From Clostridia bacterium (GTDB lineage: Bacteria > Bacillota > Clostridia > Oscillospirales > SIG627), in contig JAFSGN010000005.1 in NCBI GenBank assembly GCA_017440805.1, positions 1 through 46,887 of the forward strand: 46,887 bases of DNA, written 5' to 3'. This document shows, one piece after another, positions 16,222 to 23,877 of this stretch (positions are counted from its first letter, which is position 1; every line of letters starts with the position of its first letter). A model generated the notes under the pieces. That model had not been told where the DNA came from. It did no database searches and was given only the letters and a program-made list of their open reading frames with translations. The translations under genes were made by a program, and so were the position numbers.

Positions 16222-16923
16222 ATGATTTTTGGCGTTTTAACAACTGTTTTGAGCAACTTCTTGTTTTTATTTTTAAAGGTTTCCGGTAACTCGGCGTTCC
16301 CGCCGCCTTTGAGCAGCGAGGAAGAGAAATACTATTTTGAACTTGCCTCAAAAGGCGACCAGGAGGCAAGAAAAATACTTATAGAACGAAATTTGCGTCT
16401 GGTGGCACATATAATAAAGAAATATTACACTACCTGCAAAGACCAGGAGGATTTAATTTCAATAGGTACAATCGGGCTTATAAAGGCTATAGATTCGTAT
16501 AAAATAGAGAACGGTGCGAGATTTGCAACTTATGCAGGAAAATGTCTTCAGAATGAAATACTTATGCATTTTCGTTCCCAGAAGAAAAATTTAAATGAAA
16601 CCTCAATAAACGAGCCGATAGAATTCGATAAAGACGGAAATCCGTTGACATATATGGATATAATAAGTTATGACGATAATATAGTCGAGGATATTGACCT
16701 TAAAAGCAAAAGCAAATTACTTATGCGTGCCATAAATACGCAGTTGACAGAGAGGGAACGGGACATAGTTATTATGCGTTACGGACTTGGGACCTTGCCT
16801 CCGGTCACACAGCGGGAGGTTGCAAAAAAACTTGACATTTCCCGTTCCTATGTTTCCAGGCTGGAAAAGTCTGCTCTCGAAAAAATGAGAGAATTCCTTA
16901 AAAGACCGAGAAATTATATCTGA
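16222..16923 (+). CDS. sigK: Sporulation sigma factor sigma-K (pro-form), uninterrupted
   Basis: Late mother-cell sigma factor of endospore formation. The first ~25 residues are a hydrophobic pro-sequence (VLTTVLSNFLFLFLKVSGN) removed by a membrane protease to activate it in the Bacillus model. NSAFPPPLSSEEEKYYFEL is typical of SigK. Region 2 (about 48-123) holds NLRLVAHIIKKYY, DLISIGTIGLIKAIDSYK and CLQNEILMHFRSQKK. Region 4 has TQREVAKKLDISRSYVSRLE. At 233 residues it is intact, so no skin-type element interrupts it here. Start ATG 16222 follows GGGAGGGG. A CATAAAATG in the upstream gap might be a sporulation -10 box (weak). The 3' end overlaps the convergent gene by 10 bases. Confidence 0.95.
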   Translation: MIFGVLTTVLSNFLFLFLKVSGNSAFPPPLSSEEEKYYFELASKGDQEARKILIERNLRLVAHIIKKYYTTCKDQEDLISIGTIGLIKAIDSYKIENGARFATYAGKCLQNEILMHFRSQKKNLNETSINEPIEFDKDGNPLTYMDIISYDDNIVEDIDLKSKSKLLMRAINTQLTERERDIVIMRYGLGTLPPVTQREVAKKLDISRSYVSRLEKSALEKMREFLKRPRNYI

Positions 16924-17825
16924 TTACATACAGCACCGGGAATTGTCAATGTGCTGCCCCGGATTTTTCCGTAAGCACCCAGGGGAATTGTGGGGTTATA
17001 AGGAATATGACCGAACATTGTGTTCCATATAACAGGCTTTCCGCAAGGAACAATAACATCTTCTACAATTTTTCTCAAAGGAATATTATTGTTGTTTTCA
17101 TGTTCATTCCTTTCTGTGAATTGCCCCAGTACAACAGCAGTACACTTATCAAAATATCCTGCTTGTCTAAGATGTGTCAGGCGTCTGTCAATGGCATAAT
17201 TACATTCACCCACATCTTCAAGCAACAAAATTTTACCGGTTATATCCGGTTCGTATTTTGTGCCGATAAGCGACTCAACAAGTGACAAGTTCCCTCCGCA
17301 CACCATTCCGCTGCAAGAGGCGGAATTGTAGCAATATTCACCGTTCAGGATGCATTTGCCGCCGGTCAGAATTTTCATGCAATTTTTAAATCTGAAATCA
17401 TTTTGTCCCCATTCGCAATTTGAAACCGACGGACCGTGAAATGTTATAAATCCGCAGATATTGTTGAAAATTGTGTGTAATACGGTGATGTCGCTGAACC
17501 CGAGAAAGATTTTAGGGTTTTCTGAGATTTTTTTAATATTTATAAGGTCGGCAATCCGGGTACAGCCATAGCCGCCTCTAAGACAGAATACGGCGTCTAT
17601 TGAACTGTCTTCAAACATCCTGTTTATATCACATGCGCGTATCTTATCCTCTCCGGCAAGATATCCGTAATGGGAAAAACAACTTTCTCCCTTTGTGACA
17701 CCGAAACCGCAACCGGACAGCATACGGCAGTATTTTTCTGTTATTTCGTGCTCACACGGACTGGCTGGGGCAATTACACCGATGTTCGCACCGGGTTTTA
17801 AAATTTTAGGTTTTCTTATTTCCAT
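16914..17825 (-). CDS. LD-carboxypeptidase, peptidase family S66
   Basis: Serine peptidase of the LdcA/MccF family, which removes the terminal D-alanine from cell-wall tetrapeptides in recycling, or detoxifies peptide antibiotics. The 303 residues have IGVIAPASPCEHEI at the N-terminus, AVFCLRGGYGCTR near 80-90 and the nucleophile region FLGFSDITVLHT (Ser111). The C-terminal Glu/His region shows LLLEDVGE and MFGHIPYNPTIPLG. Start ATG 17825 has GGAGG seven bases upstream. It runs convergent to sigK with a 10-base overlap and divergent from the ABC-F gene. Confidence 0.92.
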   Translation of the reverse strand: MEIRKPKILKPGANIGVIAPASPCEHEITEKYCRMLSGCGFGVTKGESCFSHYGYLAGEDKIRACDINRMFEDSSIDAVFCLRGGYGCTRIADLINIKKISENPKIFLGFSDITVLHTIFNNICGFITFHGPSVSNCEWGQNDFRFKNCMKILTGGKCILNGEYCYNSASCSGMVCGGNLSLVESLIGTKYEPDITGKILLLEDVGECNYAIDRRLTHLRQAGYFDKCTAVVLGQFTERNEHENNNNIPLRKIVEDVIVPCGKPVIWNTMFGHIPYNPTIPLGAYGKIRGSTLTIPGAVCNQI

Positions 17826-17839
17826 ACATACCTCCGTTA

Positions 17840-17868
17840 TTGACAAAATTAAGGGTTTATGATAAAAT
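17840..17868 (+). promoter_or_regulatory. Promoter of the ABC-F gene
   Basis: TTGACA (17840-17845), 17-base spacer, TAAAAT (17863-17868); a TATAAT follows at once. It lies about 50 bases before the start codon. Confidence 0.8.
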
Positions 17869-17917
17869 TATAATATGTCAGAAAAACGAGAATGTGAAAG
17901 GATTTTCCGGGATATTA

Positions 17918-19852
17918 ATGATACGGCTGAGTGTGAGCGATGTGACGCTCTCTTACGGAGTAGATACAATACTTGAAAATATATCTTTCTCCATAGATGA
18001 AAATGATAAATTGGGGATTATCGGTGTAAACGGTGCGGGGAAAAGTTCCCTGGTAAAGATTATTACCGGTGAATATAAAATGACCGACGGAAATGTATAT
18101 ATCTCCAAGGACAGTAAAATCGGATTTCTCGACCAGTATGCTGTAGGTAATTCCGAATTAACCGTTTTTGAAGAAATGCTGTCGGTTTTTCAACCTCTTA
18201 TTGATTTGGAGATACGAATATCGGAACTCGAACAAAAGATGCAAGGCGATGCTGAGGGACAGGAACATCTTGATAACGCAGGAATATATGCAGAACTCAG
18301 AGAGCAATATGCCAGAGACGGCGGGTATGAATTCCGCTCCAAAACAAGGGGAATAATAAAACAACTCGGACTTGAAAAATATATTGATTCCCCGGTCAGT
18401 ATTCTCAGCGGAGGGCAGAAAACAGCCGTTGCAATGGGAAGACTTTTGCTTGTAGAACCTGAACTTCTGATACTCGACGAACCTACAAACCATCTGGATA
18501 TGGACAGTGTGGAATGGCTTGAGGAATATATAAAAAATTATCGTAAAACTGTTATAATTGTTTCTCACGACAGGTATTTTCTTGACAATACCGTAAATAA
18601 AATTTTTGAGATAGAGAATACCCACGGAAAACTGTATAACGGTAATTATACTTCCTATGCAGAACAAAAACGAAAAGACCGCGAAATTCAGGAACATCAT
18701 TATAATAATCAGCAGAAAGAGATAGCACGGATTGAAGCATATATAGAACAACAACGGCGCTGGAACCGAGAGAGAAATATAATTGCGGCAGAGAGCCGAC
18801 AGAAAGCGCTTGACCGTATGGTCAAAGTGGATAAACCCGAACAACTTCCTGATAAAATCCGATTTTCCTTTAATAATGCGTCGCCTTCGGGTAATGATGT
18901 TTTATCTGTCAGAAATATGTCAATGAGTTTTGGTGAAAAAGAACTTTTTCGTGATTTTTCACTTGAGGTAAAAAGAGGGGATAAATTATTTATAGTCGGC
19001 TCAAACGGAAGCGGTAAATCTACATTTTTGAAAATACTCCGCGGAATATATCAGTCTGATTCGGGGAGTTTTAATTTTGGTTCAAATACGATTGTCGGTT
19101 ATTACGACCAGGAATACCAGGGACTTACCCCGGAAAAAACGGTAATTGATGAGTTGTGGGACACCTTTGAAAATATGACTCATACGCAGGTACGCAGTTT
19201 GTTGGCACTTTTTTTGTTCAAGGGTGACGATATAGAGAAAAAGGTTGAAAATCTTTCGGGTGGTGAAAAAGCCCGTCTTACTCTTGCAAAACTGATTTCG
19301 TCCAAAGTAAATGTACTGTTGCTTGACGAGCCTACAAATCATCTGGATATTAATTCCCGCGAGGCACTGGAAGATGCCCTTGAGGGTTTTGAGGGGACAG
19401 TCATTGTTGTTTCCCATGACAGATATTTTATAAAAAAATATGCGACAAAAATTATAGAAATGACACCCGGTGCCCCACCCTTTGAATATGTAGGAACATA
19501 CACCAATTTTTTGGAATATAAAAAAAGATTGCCGGATTTGCCATCGAAACCTCATGCTTCGCTCCAAAAAGAAGTGACATCTTCCAAAGAACAATATCTT
19601 TTGTCGAAAGAACAAAAATCCGTAAGAACACGGCTTGAAAAGAAAATATCAAGAATGGAAGAGGATATATCAAAAACAGAAAAGAAAATTTCGGAATGTG
19701 ACGATGATATGTTGAAATATGCCACAGATTATGTAAAACTTTCGGAAATACAGGACATGAAAAACAGTCTCGAGGAAACACTTTCCCAAATTTATGCTAA
19801 GTGGGAAGAATGTGTAAACGAGTATGAAAAATTTATAAAAAATGCGGAATAA
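17918..19852 (+). CDS. ABC-F family ATPase (Uup/YdiF-like ribosome-associated)
   Basis: Soluble twin ATPase of the ABC-F type, without membrane segments. Such proteins act on the ribosome, either easing stalled translation or protecting from antibiotics. ABC domain 1: Walker A GVNGAGKSS (36-44), signature LSGGQKTA, Walker B LLILDEPTNHLD. The linker arm is rich in charged residues (YAEQKRKDREIQEHHYNNQQ region). ABC domain 2: GSNGSGKST, LSGGEKARLTLAKL, LLLDEPTNHLD. A C-terminal coiled coil (about 580-644) resembles the Uup/YdiF DNA- or rRNA-binding tail. Start ATG 17918 is chosen by homology; its ribosome-binding site is weak. Antibiotic resistance cannot be claimed from sequence alone. Confidence 0.92.
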   Translation: MIRLSVSDVTLSYGVDTILENISFSIDENDKLGIIGVNGAGKSSLVKIITGEYKMTDGNVYISKDSKIGFLDQYAVGNSELTVFEEMLSVFQPLIDLEIRISELEQKMQGDAEGQEHLDNAGIYAELREQYARDGGYEFRSKTRGIIKQLGLEKYIDSPVSILSGGQKTAVAMGRLLLVEPELLILDEPTNHLDMDSVEWLEEYIKNYRKTVIIVSHDRYFLDNTVNKIFEIENTHGKLYNGNYTSYAEQKRKDREIQEHHYNNQQKEIARIEAYIEQQRRWNRERNIIAAESRQKALDRMVKVDKPEQLPDKIRFSFNNASPSGNDVLSVRNMSMSFGEKELFRDFSLEVKRGDKLFIVGSNGSGKSTFLKILRGIYQSDSGSFNFGSNTIVGYYDQEYQGLTPEKTVIDELWDTFENMTHTQVRSLLALFLFKGDDIEKKVENLSGGEKARLTLAKLISSKVNVLLLDEPTNHLDINSREALEDALEGFEGTVIVVSHDRYFIKKYATKIIEMTPGAPPFEYVGTYTNFLEYKKRLPDLPSKPHASLQKEVTSSKEQYLLSKEQKSVRTRLEKKISRMEEDISKTEKKISECDDDMLKYATDYVKLSEIQDMKNSLEETLSQIYAKWEECVNEYEKFIKNAE

Positions 19853-19861
19853 AACATAAAA

Positions 19862-19893
19862 TCCCGAATAAAATGTAATAACGAAATTCGGGA
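19862..19893 (+). promoter_or_regulatory. Hairpin covering the DUF4830 ribosome-binding site
   Basis: TCCCGAAT (19862-19869) pairs with ATTCGGGA (19886-19893). The right arm includes the first bases of the GGGAGGG ribosome-binding site, so folding would reduce translation of the next gene. It might also act as a weak end for the ABC-F transcript. Confidence 0.45.
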
Positions 19894-19902
19894 GGGAAAT
19901 AT

Positions 19903-20421
19903 ATGTTTGTTTATTCTTTTAAAGCGGCAAGTGCAAAAACATTCGGATTGCTTCTGATATCTGCCGTTGTGATATTGTCATTGGCGGTTATGATGTCCGG
20001 AGTTGGAAGTTCGGTTGTTGTGTCAGACAATGGATTTGAAATTCCGGTTGTAAAAGAAATTTCGCCCAAACTCTTTAAAAATATAAAATCCAACAGTGAC
20101 AGAGTGGATTTTTTGAAAAATTACGGTATTGAGGTACAAAACGAGCCTTTTGAAATATCAGAGGTTACTGTTCCGGGCGAATTTGATGGTGTTTACTTAA
20201 AATATAATGAAATGCAAAAAGTTGAGGGATTAGACCTTGAAAAGTATCACAACAAGCAAGTTAAGAGATATACTTATGTCGTGACAAACTACAACTATGA
20301 CGGTACTGTTTACGCCAATCTTCTCGTTTACAAGAACAAAATTATCGGCGGAGATATTTGTACAGCAGATGTAAATGGATTTGTAAGAGGCTTTACGGAA
20401 GGAAACAATATTGTCGGTTAG
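19903..20421 (+). CDS. DUF4830 domain-containing membrane-anchored protein
   Basis: 172-residue protein with one N-terminal membrane segment (about 11-33, FGLLLISAVVILSLAVMM) and an exported domain. The domain matches the DUF4830 pattern: SDRVDFLKNYGIEVQNEPFE, VTVPGEFDGVYLKYNEMQK, KYHNKQVKRYTYVVTNY, YANLLVYKNKIIGGDICTAD and a terminal GFVRGF. Function unknown. The family is found mainly in Clostridia. Start ATG 19903 follows GGGAGGG. It sits 50 bases after the ABC-F gene. Confidence 0.8.
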   Translation: MFVYSFKAASAKTFGLLLISAVVILSLAVMMSGVGSSVVVSDNGFEIPVVKEISPKLFKNIKSNSDRVDFLKNYGIEVQNEPFEISEVTVPGEFDGVYLKYNEMQKVEGLDLEKYHNKQVKRYTYVVTNYNYDGTVYANLLVYKNKIIGGDICTADVNGFVRGFTEGNNIVG

Positions 20422-20486
20422 ATAATTTAATACAGGTGTAACGCTAAAACACAACATACTGAGCAGAATACAATCAGGGTGATGTT

Positions 20487-20579
20487 GTGAGACAGTTTTT
20501 TCAGGCATTTTCCATTGGTGTGATAGTTTTTACAATTTGTTTTTTTGTGGCGTTACATCATTTAAGTGTTTTTTTATAG
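20487..20579 (+). CDS. Possible 30-residue single-pass membrane peptide
   Basis: A GTG-started frame encodes MRQFFQAFSIGVIVFTICFF and a short C-terminal VALHHLSVFL; most of it is one hydrophobic helix. A GGGTG lies just upstream, which is a modest ribosome-binding site. It fills the gap between the DUF4830 gene and rsuA on the same strand. I do not recognise a family, and a chance frame in AT-rich DNA is possible. Confidence 0.35.
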   Translation: MRQFFQAFSIGVIVFTICFFVALHHLSVFL

Positions 20580-20603
20580 CATGCAGATATAACGAAAGGT
20601 ATA

Positions 20604-20627
20604 GGCAGCGGCCGTAAAACCGCTGCC
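20604..20627 (+). promoter_or_regulatory. Stable hairpin between ribosome-binding site and rsuA start
   Basis: GGCAGCGG (20604-20611) pairs perfectly with CCGCTGCC (20620-20627), loop of eight bases. No purine-rich site lies between it and ATG 20637, while GAAAGG lies just before the hairpin (20594-20599). Folding would bring that site to about 13 bases from the start codon. Confidence 0.6.
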
Positions 20628-20636
20628 GCCAAAAAA

Positions 20637-21356
20637 ATGAGGCTGGATAAATTTCTTTCAAATATGGGCATTGTCTCCAGACGCGAACTGAAAAATTACA
20701 TAAAAAAAGGACAGGTGACTGTTAATGGTCATGCTGTCCTGTCTTCTGATATTCAGATAAATGAAACTCAGGATGAGGTTGTTTTTTGCGGTGAAAAAAT
20801 ATCCTACTCAAAAAACATCTATATAATGCTGAATAAACCTGCCGGGTATCTTTCTGCAACTGAAGATAATCGGCAAAAAACCGTAATTGATTTATTGGAT
20901 GAACGGCGGAAAAAAATGGAGTTGTTTCCCGTCGGACGCCTTGACAAAGACACAGAGGGACTTTTGCTTTTGACAAACGATGGAGAACTTTGCCATAAAC
21001 TTCTTTCGCCTAAGTACCATGTAAATAAAAAGTATTATGTGGAAAGTGAATGCGATATAGAAAAAGATATTATTGTATCATTCAGAGAGGGTGTATACAT
21101 TGACGGGGGATATAAAACGAAACCGGCAATACTCGAAATATGTGATGATACCAAAAAGGCTTATTTGACAATAAGAGAAGGAAAATTTCACCAGGTAAAG
21201 CAAATGTTCCGCAGTGTGGGAAACAGTGTTGTGTATCTGGAACGAGTCGAATTTGGCGGATTGGCTCTTGACAGAAATCTGAAAAGGGGAGAATGGCGAT
21301 TTCTGACAGAAAGTGAAATAGAACAGTTACACAACCAAACACTTAATCGAGAATAA
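20637..21356 (+). CDS. rsuA: 16S rRNA pseudouridine synthase (RsuA family)
   Basis: Modifies uridine to pseudouridine in small-subunit rRNA (U516 in E. coli). An S4 RNA-binding domain covers about 1-58 (MRLDKFLSNMGIVSRRELKN). The catalytic domain has IMLNKPAGYLSA, FPVGRLDKDTEGLLLLTNDG with the catalytic aspartate, and a C-terminal KFHQVKQMFRSVGN. At 239 residues it fits RsuA better than the longer RluB. The start is fixed by the S4 domain although no ribosome-binding site adjoins it. The end overlaps convergent comFC by 14 bases. Confidence 0.92.
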   Translation: MRLDKFLSNMGIVSRRELKNYIKKGQVTVNGHAVLSSDIQINETQDEVVFCGEKISYSKNIYIMLNKPAGYLSATEDNRQKTVIDLLDERRKKMELFPVGRLDKDTEGLLLLTNDGELCHKLLSPKYHVNKKYYVESECDIEKDIIVSFREGVYIDGGYKTKPAILEICDDTKKAYLTIREGKFHQVKQMFRSVGNSVVYLERVEFGGLALDRNLKRGEWRFLTESEIEQLHNQTLNRE

Positions 21357-21999
21357 ATAAAGCCAGAACTTTTGATGCGCCTGCTTCTTTTAAGATGCGG
21401 GCACACTCTTTGACCGTTGAACCTGTGGTTACAATATCATCTACTAAAAGCACAGTTTTTCCCTTACAGGAATACTTTCGGTTAAAATAAAATTTATTAT
21501 GCACATTTGAAATCCTTTGTGTAAGATTCAGTTTCTTTTGCTCTTTTCCGCCGATTTTTCTTTTTATCAACTTAAAAAAAGGTTTTTCGCAGAAAGTGGC
21601 AATGTTTTCCGCAAAACATGCAGAATGGTCATACCCTACAACAGATTCTTTGTGAGGATTTCTCGGGCAGTGAGTTACTATGTCAAAGTCAGAAAACACA
21701 GGGTCATTGACAATACATTCGTATGCTATACGGGCAAAGTATCTGCAATTTTGACCCAATGGGAAGTTTTTCATGTCCAGCACAAGTTTTTTTATTGTCG
21801 CATTATTGTAAAAAAACAGAAATTTATCTGCAGATATATTTATATCATTTATTTGAACTGTGTTGTTTTGAATATTTTCCCTCAATATTGAATCACACGC
21901 TGGACATGCTTCGTATTCCTGATATATTTCGAAAAGTTCACCGCAGTTAATGCATTTGTTGGAGCATAATGCGTTACCGATTAAATCTGAAAGTTTCAT
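21343..21999 (-). CDS. comFC: ComF family phosphoribosyltransferase-like protein
   Basis: Cytoplasmic ComFC/GntX-type protein needed for DNA uptake in competent bacteria. A four-cysteine zinc ribbon lies at the N-terminus (CINCG, Cys16/19; CPACD, Cys32/35). The phosphoribosyltransferase-like domain has a long basic stretch with IKRKIGGKEQKKLNLTQRIS and the PRPP loop TVLLVDDIVTTGSTVKEC. 218 residues, normal length. Start ATG 21999 follows AAAGGA. No comFA lies next to it. Confidence 0.92.
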   Translation of the reverse strand: MKLSDLIGNALCSNKCINCGELFEIYQEYEACPACDSILRENIQNNTVQINDINISADKFLFFYNNATIKKLVLDMKNFPLGQNCRYFARIAYECIVNDPVFSDFDIVTHCPRNPHKESVVGYDHSACFAENIATFCEKPFFKLIKRKIGGKEQKKLNLTQRISNVHNKFYFNRKYSCKGKTVLLVDDIVTTGSTVKECARILKEAGASKVLALFILD

Positions 22000-22045
22000 T
22001 TACAAAATTCCTTTGAAAATATTTTTTAAAAAAGAATAAAAGGTA

Positions 22046-22074
22046 TTGACTTTTTACAAAATTTGTGTTATAAT
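22046..22074 (+). promoter_or_regulatory. Promoter of tRNA-Pro
   Basis: TTGACT (22046-22051), 17-base spacer, TATAAT (22069-22074), 38 bases before the mature tRNA. Confidence 0.88.
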
Positions 22075-22112
22075 TATCCTGTTGTGAAAAACAATAGGTC
22101 CCCCGTGAGCAT

Positions 22113-22185
22113 CTGGGTGTGGCGCAGCTGGTAGCGCGCTACCTTGGGGTGGTAGAGGCCGCTGGTTCAAGTCCAGTCACTCAGA
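22113..22185 (+). tRNA. tRNA-Pro (GGG)
   Basis: Full cloverleaf of 73 bases: acceptor CTGGGTG/CACTCAG with one G-T pair, D stem GCGC/GCGC, anticodon stem CTACC/GGTAG with loop TTGGGGT (anticodon GGG, proline), and T stem GCTGG/CCAGT with loop TTCAAGT. Discriminator base is A. CCA is not encoded and must be added afterwards. Confidence 0.95.
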
Positions 22186-22190
22186 TTTAC

Positions 22191-22222
22191 GCCGTTGGAA
22201 GAGTTCTTCCAACGGCTTTTTT
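22191..22222 (+). terminator. Terminator after tRNA-Pro
   Basis: GCCGTTGGAA (22191-22200) pairs with TTCCAACGGC (22207-22216), six-base loop, followed by TTTTTT. Confidence 0.95.
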
Positions 22223-22273
22223 ATTATATCATTGTTTGCAGAAAAAGTCAATGAAGGATTTTATAAGAAAATA

Positions 22274-22302
22274 TTGACAAATAATTTTGATGATGTTATA
22301 AT
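22274..22302 (+). promoter_or_regulatory. Promoter of the glycosidase-like gene
   Basis: Perfect TTGACA (22274-22279), 17-base spacer and TATAAT (22297-22302), 30 bases before the start codon. Confidence 0.9.
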
Positions 22303-22332
22303 GTAAAATGATTATAATTATGGAGGGAAAAT

Positions 22333-23280
22333 ATGCTTAAAGACTTTAATGACTCACTCCGCACTTCTAAAATTCCGCCAAGAAAAACTATGGTAAAAAA
22401 GGGAACACTTAAAATTGGTGTTGTTGAAACTACTCCTGTGGTATGGAAGGATGAACTTTACTATTTTGAGTGGGTTAGAAATCATGGATGGGGCAAAACA
22501 GAAGGTGTCACAAGAGATATTGGATGCTACAATTTTGTAAATATTGAAACACAGGAGACCACTGCCGATTTTGCTTTTGACCACTCTTTTGGTTGCTGCT
22601 ATGCAGAAGACGACACCATGTATGTTCACGGCGTAAGAGGGGATGGCGGCGGACAGATTCTTGATGTTTTCTGGTCAAAGGACCTTGTTAACTGGGAAAC
22701 AAAACAAATTCTTGAATTTCCTGATGATATCATGCTTTATAATACATCGGTGTGCAAAGGTCCGGATGGGTATATAATGACTATAGAAATCGGTGGCTCA
22801 AACCCTCTCGTAGGCAAACCGTTTACGATTCTTTTTGCTAAATCAGACAATCTTTTGGATTGGGAACTTCTTCCTACCGACAAGTACATATATTTACAGG
22901 AAAGATATACTGCCTGCCCTACAATAAGATATTTTGACGGATACTATTACATAGTTTACCTTGAAGGTCTGCCTTGCCACAGATGGCTTCCGTATATTGT
23001 CAGAACAAAGGATCTGGTTGAAATGGAACTCGGGTTGATTAACCCTATAATGTGTTTTGACAATGATGATAAAATTGTACAATACCCTGAGAATTTTACA
23101 AAAGAACAACTTGATTATATCCAAAATGCCGTTGACTGCAATAATAGCGATGTTGATTTTTGCGAATATAAGGGACAAACGGTGATTATGTACAGTTGGG
23201 GAAATCAATACGGAAAAGAATTCCTTGCTGAAGCAAGATATGATGGTACATTGCAGGAATTTTTAGAGTCATTCTTTTGA
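22333..23280 (+). CDS. Five-bladed beta-propeller glycosidase-like protein
   Basis: 315-residue protein without a signal peptide, so probably cytoplasmic. It looks like the five-bladed propeller glycosidases (GH43/GH32/GH130-type): repeated aromatic and acidic strands such as TPVVWKDELYYFEWV, DVFWSKDLVNWE, SVCKGPDGYIMTIEIGG, CPTIRYFDGYYYIVYLEG and SDVDFCEYKGQTVIMYSWGN. Acidic residues in these blades are candidate catalytic or binding groups, but I cannot assign them or the substrate. Start ATG 22333 follows GGAGGG. It has its own promoter and lies just before the sugar ABC operon, so it may act on an imported sugar (inference). Confidence 0.62.
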   Translation: MLKDFNDSLRTSKIPPRKTMVKKGTLKIGVVETTPVVWKDELYYFEWVRNHGWGKTEGVTRDIGCYNFVNIETQETTADFAFDHSFGCCYAEDDTMYVHGVRGDGGGQILDVFWSKDLVNWETKQILEFPDDIMLYNTSVCKGPDGYIMTIEIGGSNPLVGKPFTILFAKSDNLLDWELLPTDKYIYLQERYTACPTIRYFDGYYYIVYLEGLPCHRWLPYIVRTKDLVEMELGLINPIMCFDNDDKIVQYPENFTKEQLDYIQNAVDCNNSDVDFCEYKGQTVIMYSWGNQYGKEFLAEARYDGTLQEFLESFF

Positions 23281-23390
23281 TTTTAAGGATGAAAACTTTC
23301 TTCAAAAATAACATTTAGTTTGCAAAAAAGTTTCAAAAATCATTTAGTGAAAAAGTAGAAAAATAAGCGGCGATATTGTGCACATTTAAC

Positions 23391-23426
23391 AACACCCCCG
23401 AAACCGAGGAGAGTTTTGGGGGTGTT
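23391..23426 (+). terminator. Terminator-like hairpin after the glycosidase-like gene
   Basis: AACACCCCCGAAAC (23391-23404) pairs with GTTTTGGGGGTGTT (23413-23426) with one G-T pair and an eight-base loop. The T-tract after it is short (TTTGCA), so termination may be partial. Confidence 0.65.
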
Positions 23427-23725
23427 TGCATATCCGGCATGGGTTATGCCAATGTAGACATATTATATTTTCTTTGCAAAACATGACTGATTGAAAATAT
23501 ATAATATTTAATTTGAACAATTTTGTAACATTAAAAAAGTGCTTGTAAATAAAGAAAAAATGTCGAATTTTAAAAAATAATATTTTCTTAATTTATTATT
23601 TGATTTGGATTTGTGCATTTTGTCAAAGTTTAAAATTAACATAAAATACATTGAGTCTGTCTTGATAAAAAAATGAAAAAAATTCCGTTTAATCGCACAA
23701 AAAAATTGCAAATATATAGTCATAC
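23427..23725. other. AT-rich gap with no gene seen
   Basis: About 300 very AT-rich bases with many A and T runs between the hairpin and the operon promoter. I see no supported gene. A-tracts close to the -35 box could act as an UP element or a binding platform (inference). Confidence 0.5.
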
Positions 23726-23754
23726 TTGACAAAAAAACCTTGTTGTGATATGAT
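23726..23754 (+). promoter_or_regulatory. Promoter of the large sugar ABC operon
   Basis: Perfect TTGACA (23726-23731), 17-base spacer, TATGAT (23749-23754). The next gene starts at 23878, leaving a leader of about 115 bases. Confidence 0.85.
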
Positions 23755-23761
23755 TACCGTA

Positions 23762-23865
23762 TAAAATTCTGGGGATGAAGTGTGCGATTTGATGAACATT
23801 CCATCCCGGTGTTTTGTTGCCGTGCTGCAAAAGTGCGGTGACGCGTTTTGACAATATCAATTTAG
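23762..23865 (+). promoter_or_regulatory. Structured leader of the sugar ABC operon
   Basis: The leader is noticeably richer in G and C than its surroundings. GGGATG (from about 23772) can pair with CATCCC near 23810. A second region, GCCGTGC with GTGCGGT, can form a weaker hairpin before 23845. A clean AGGAGG site follows. I cannot match it to a known riboswitch and see no terminator. Confidence 0.35.
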
Positions 23866-23877
23866 GAGGAACTGTAA

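Noticed and set aside
16139..16369. Minus-strand frame over the sigK start
   Set aside because: It overlaps the well-supported sigK start and its ribosome-binding site, and shows no protein family pattern.
23427..23732. Minus-strand 74-residue frame in the AT-rich gap
   Set aside because: Composition is dominated by Phe, Lys, Asn and Ser from AT-rich codons, with no family pattern.
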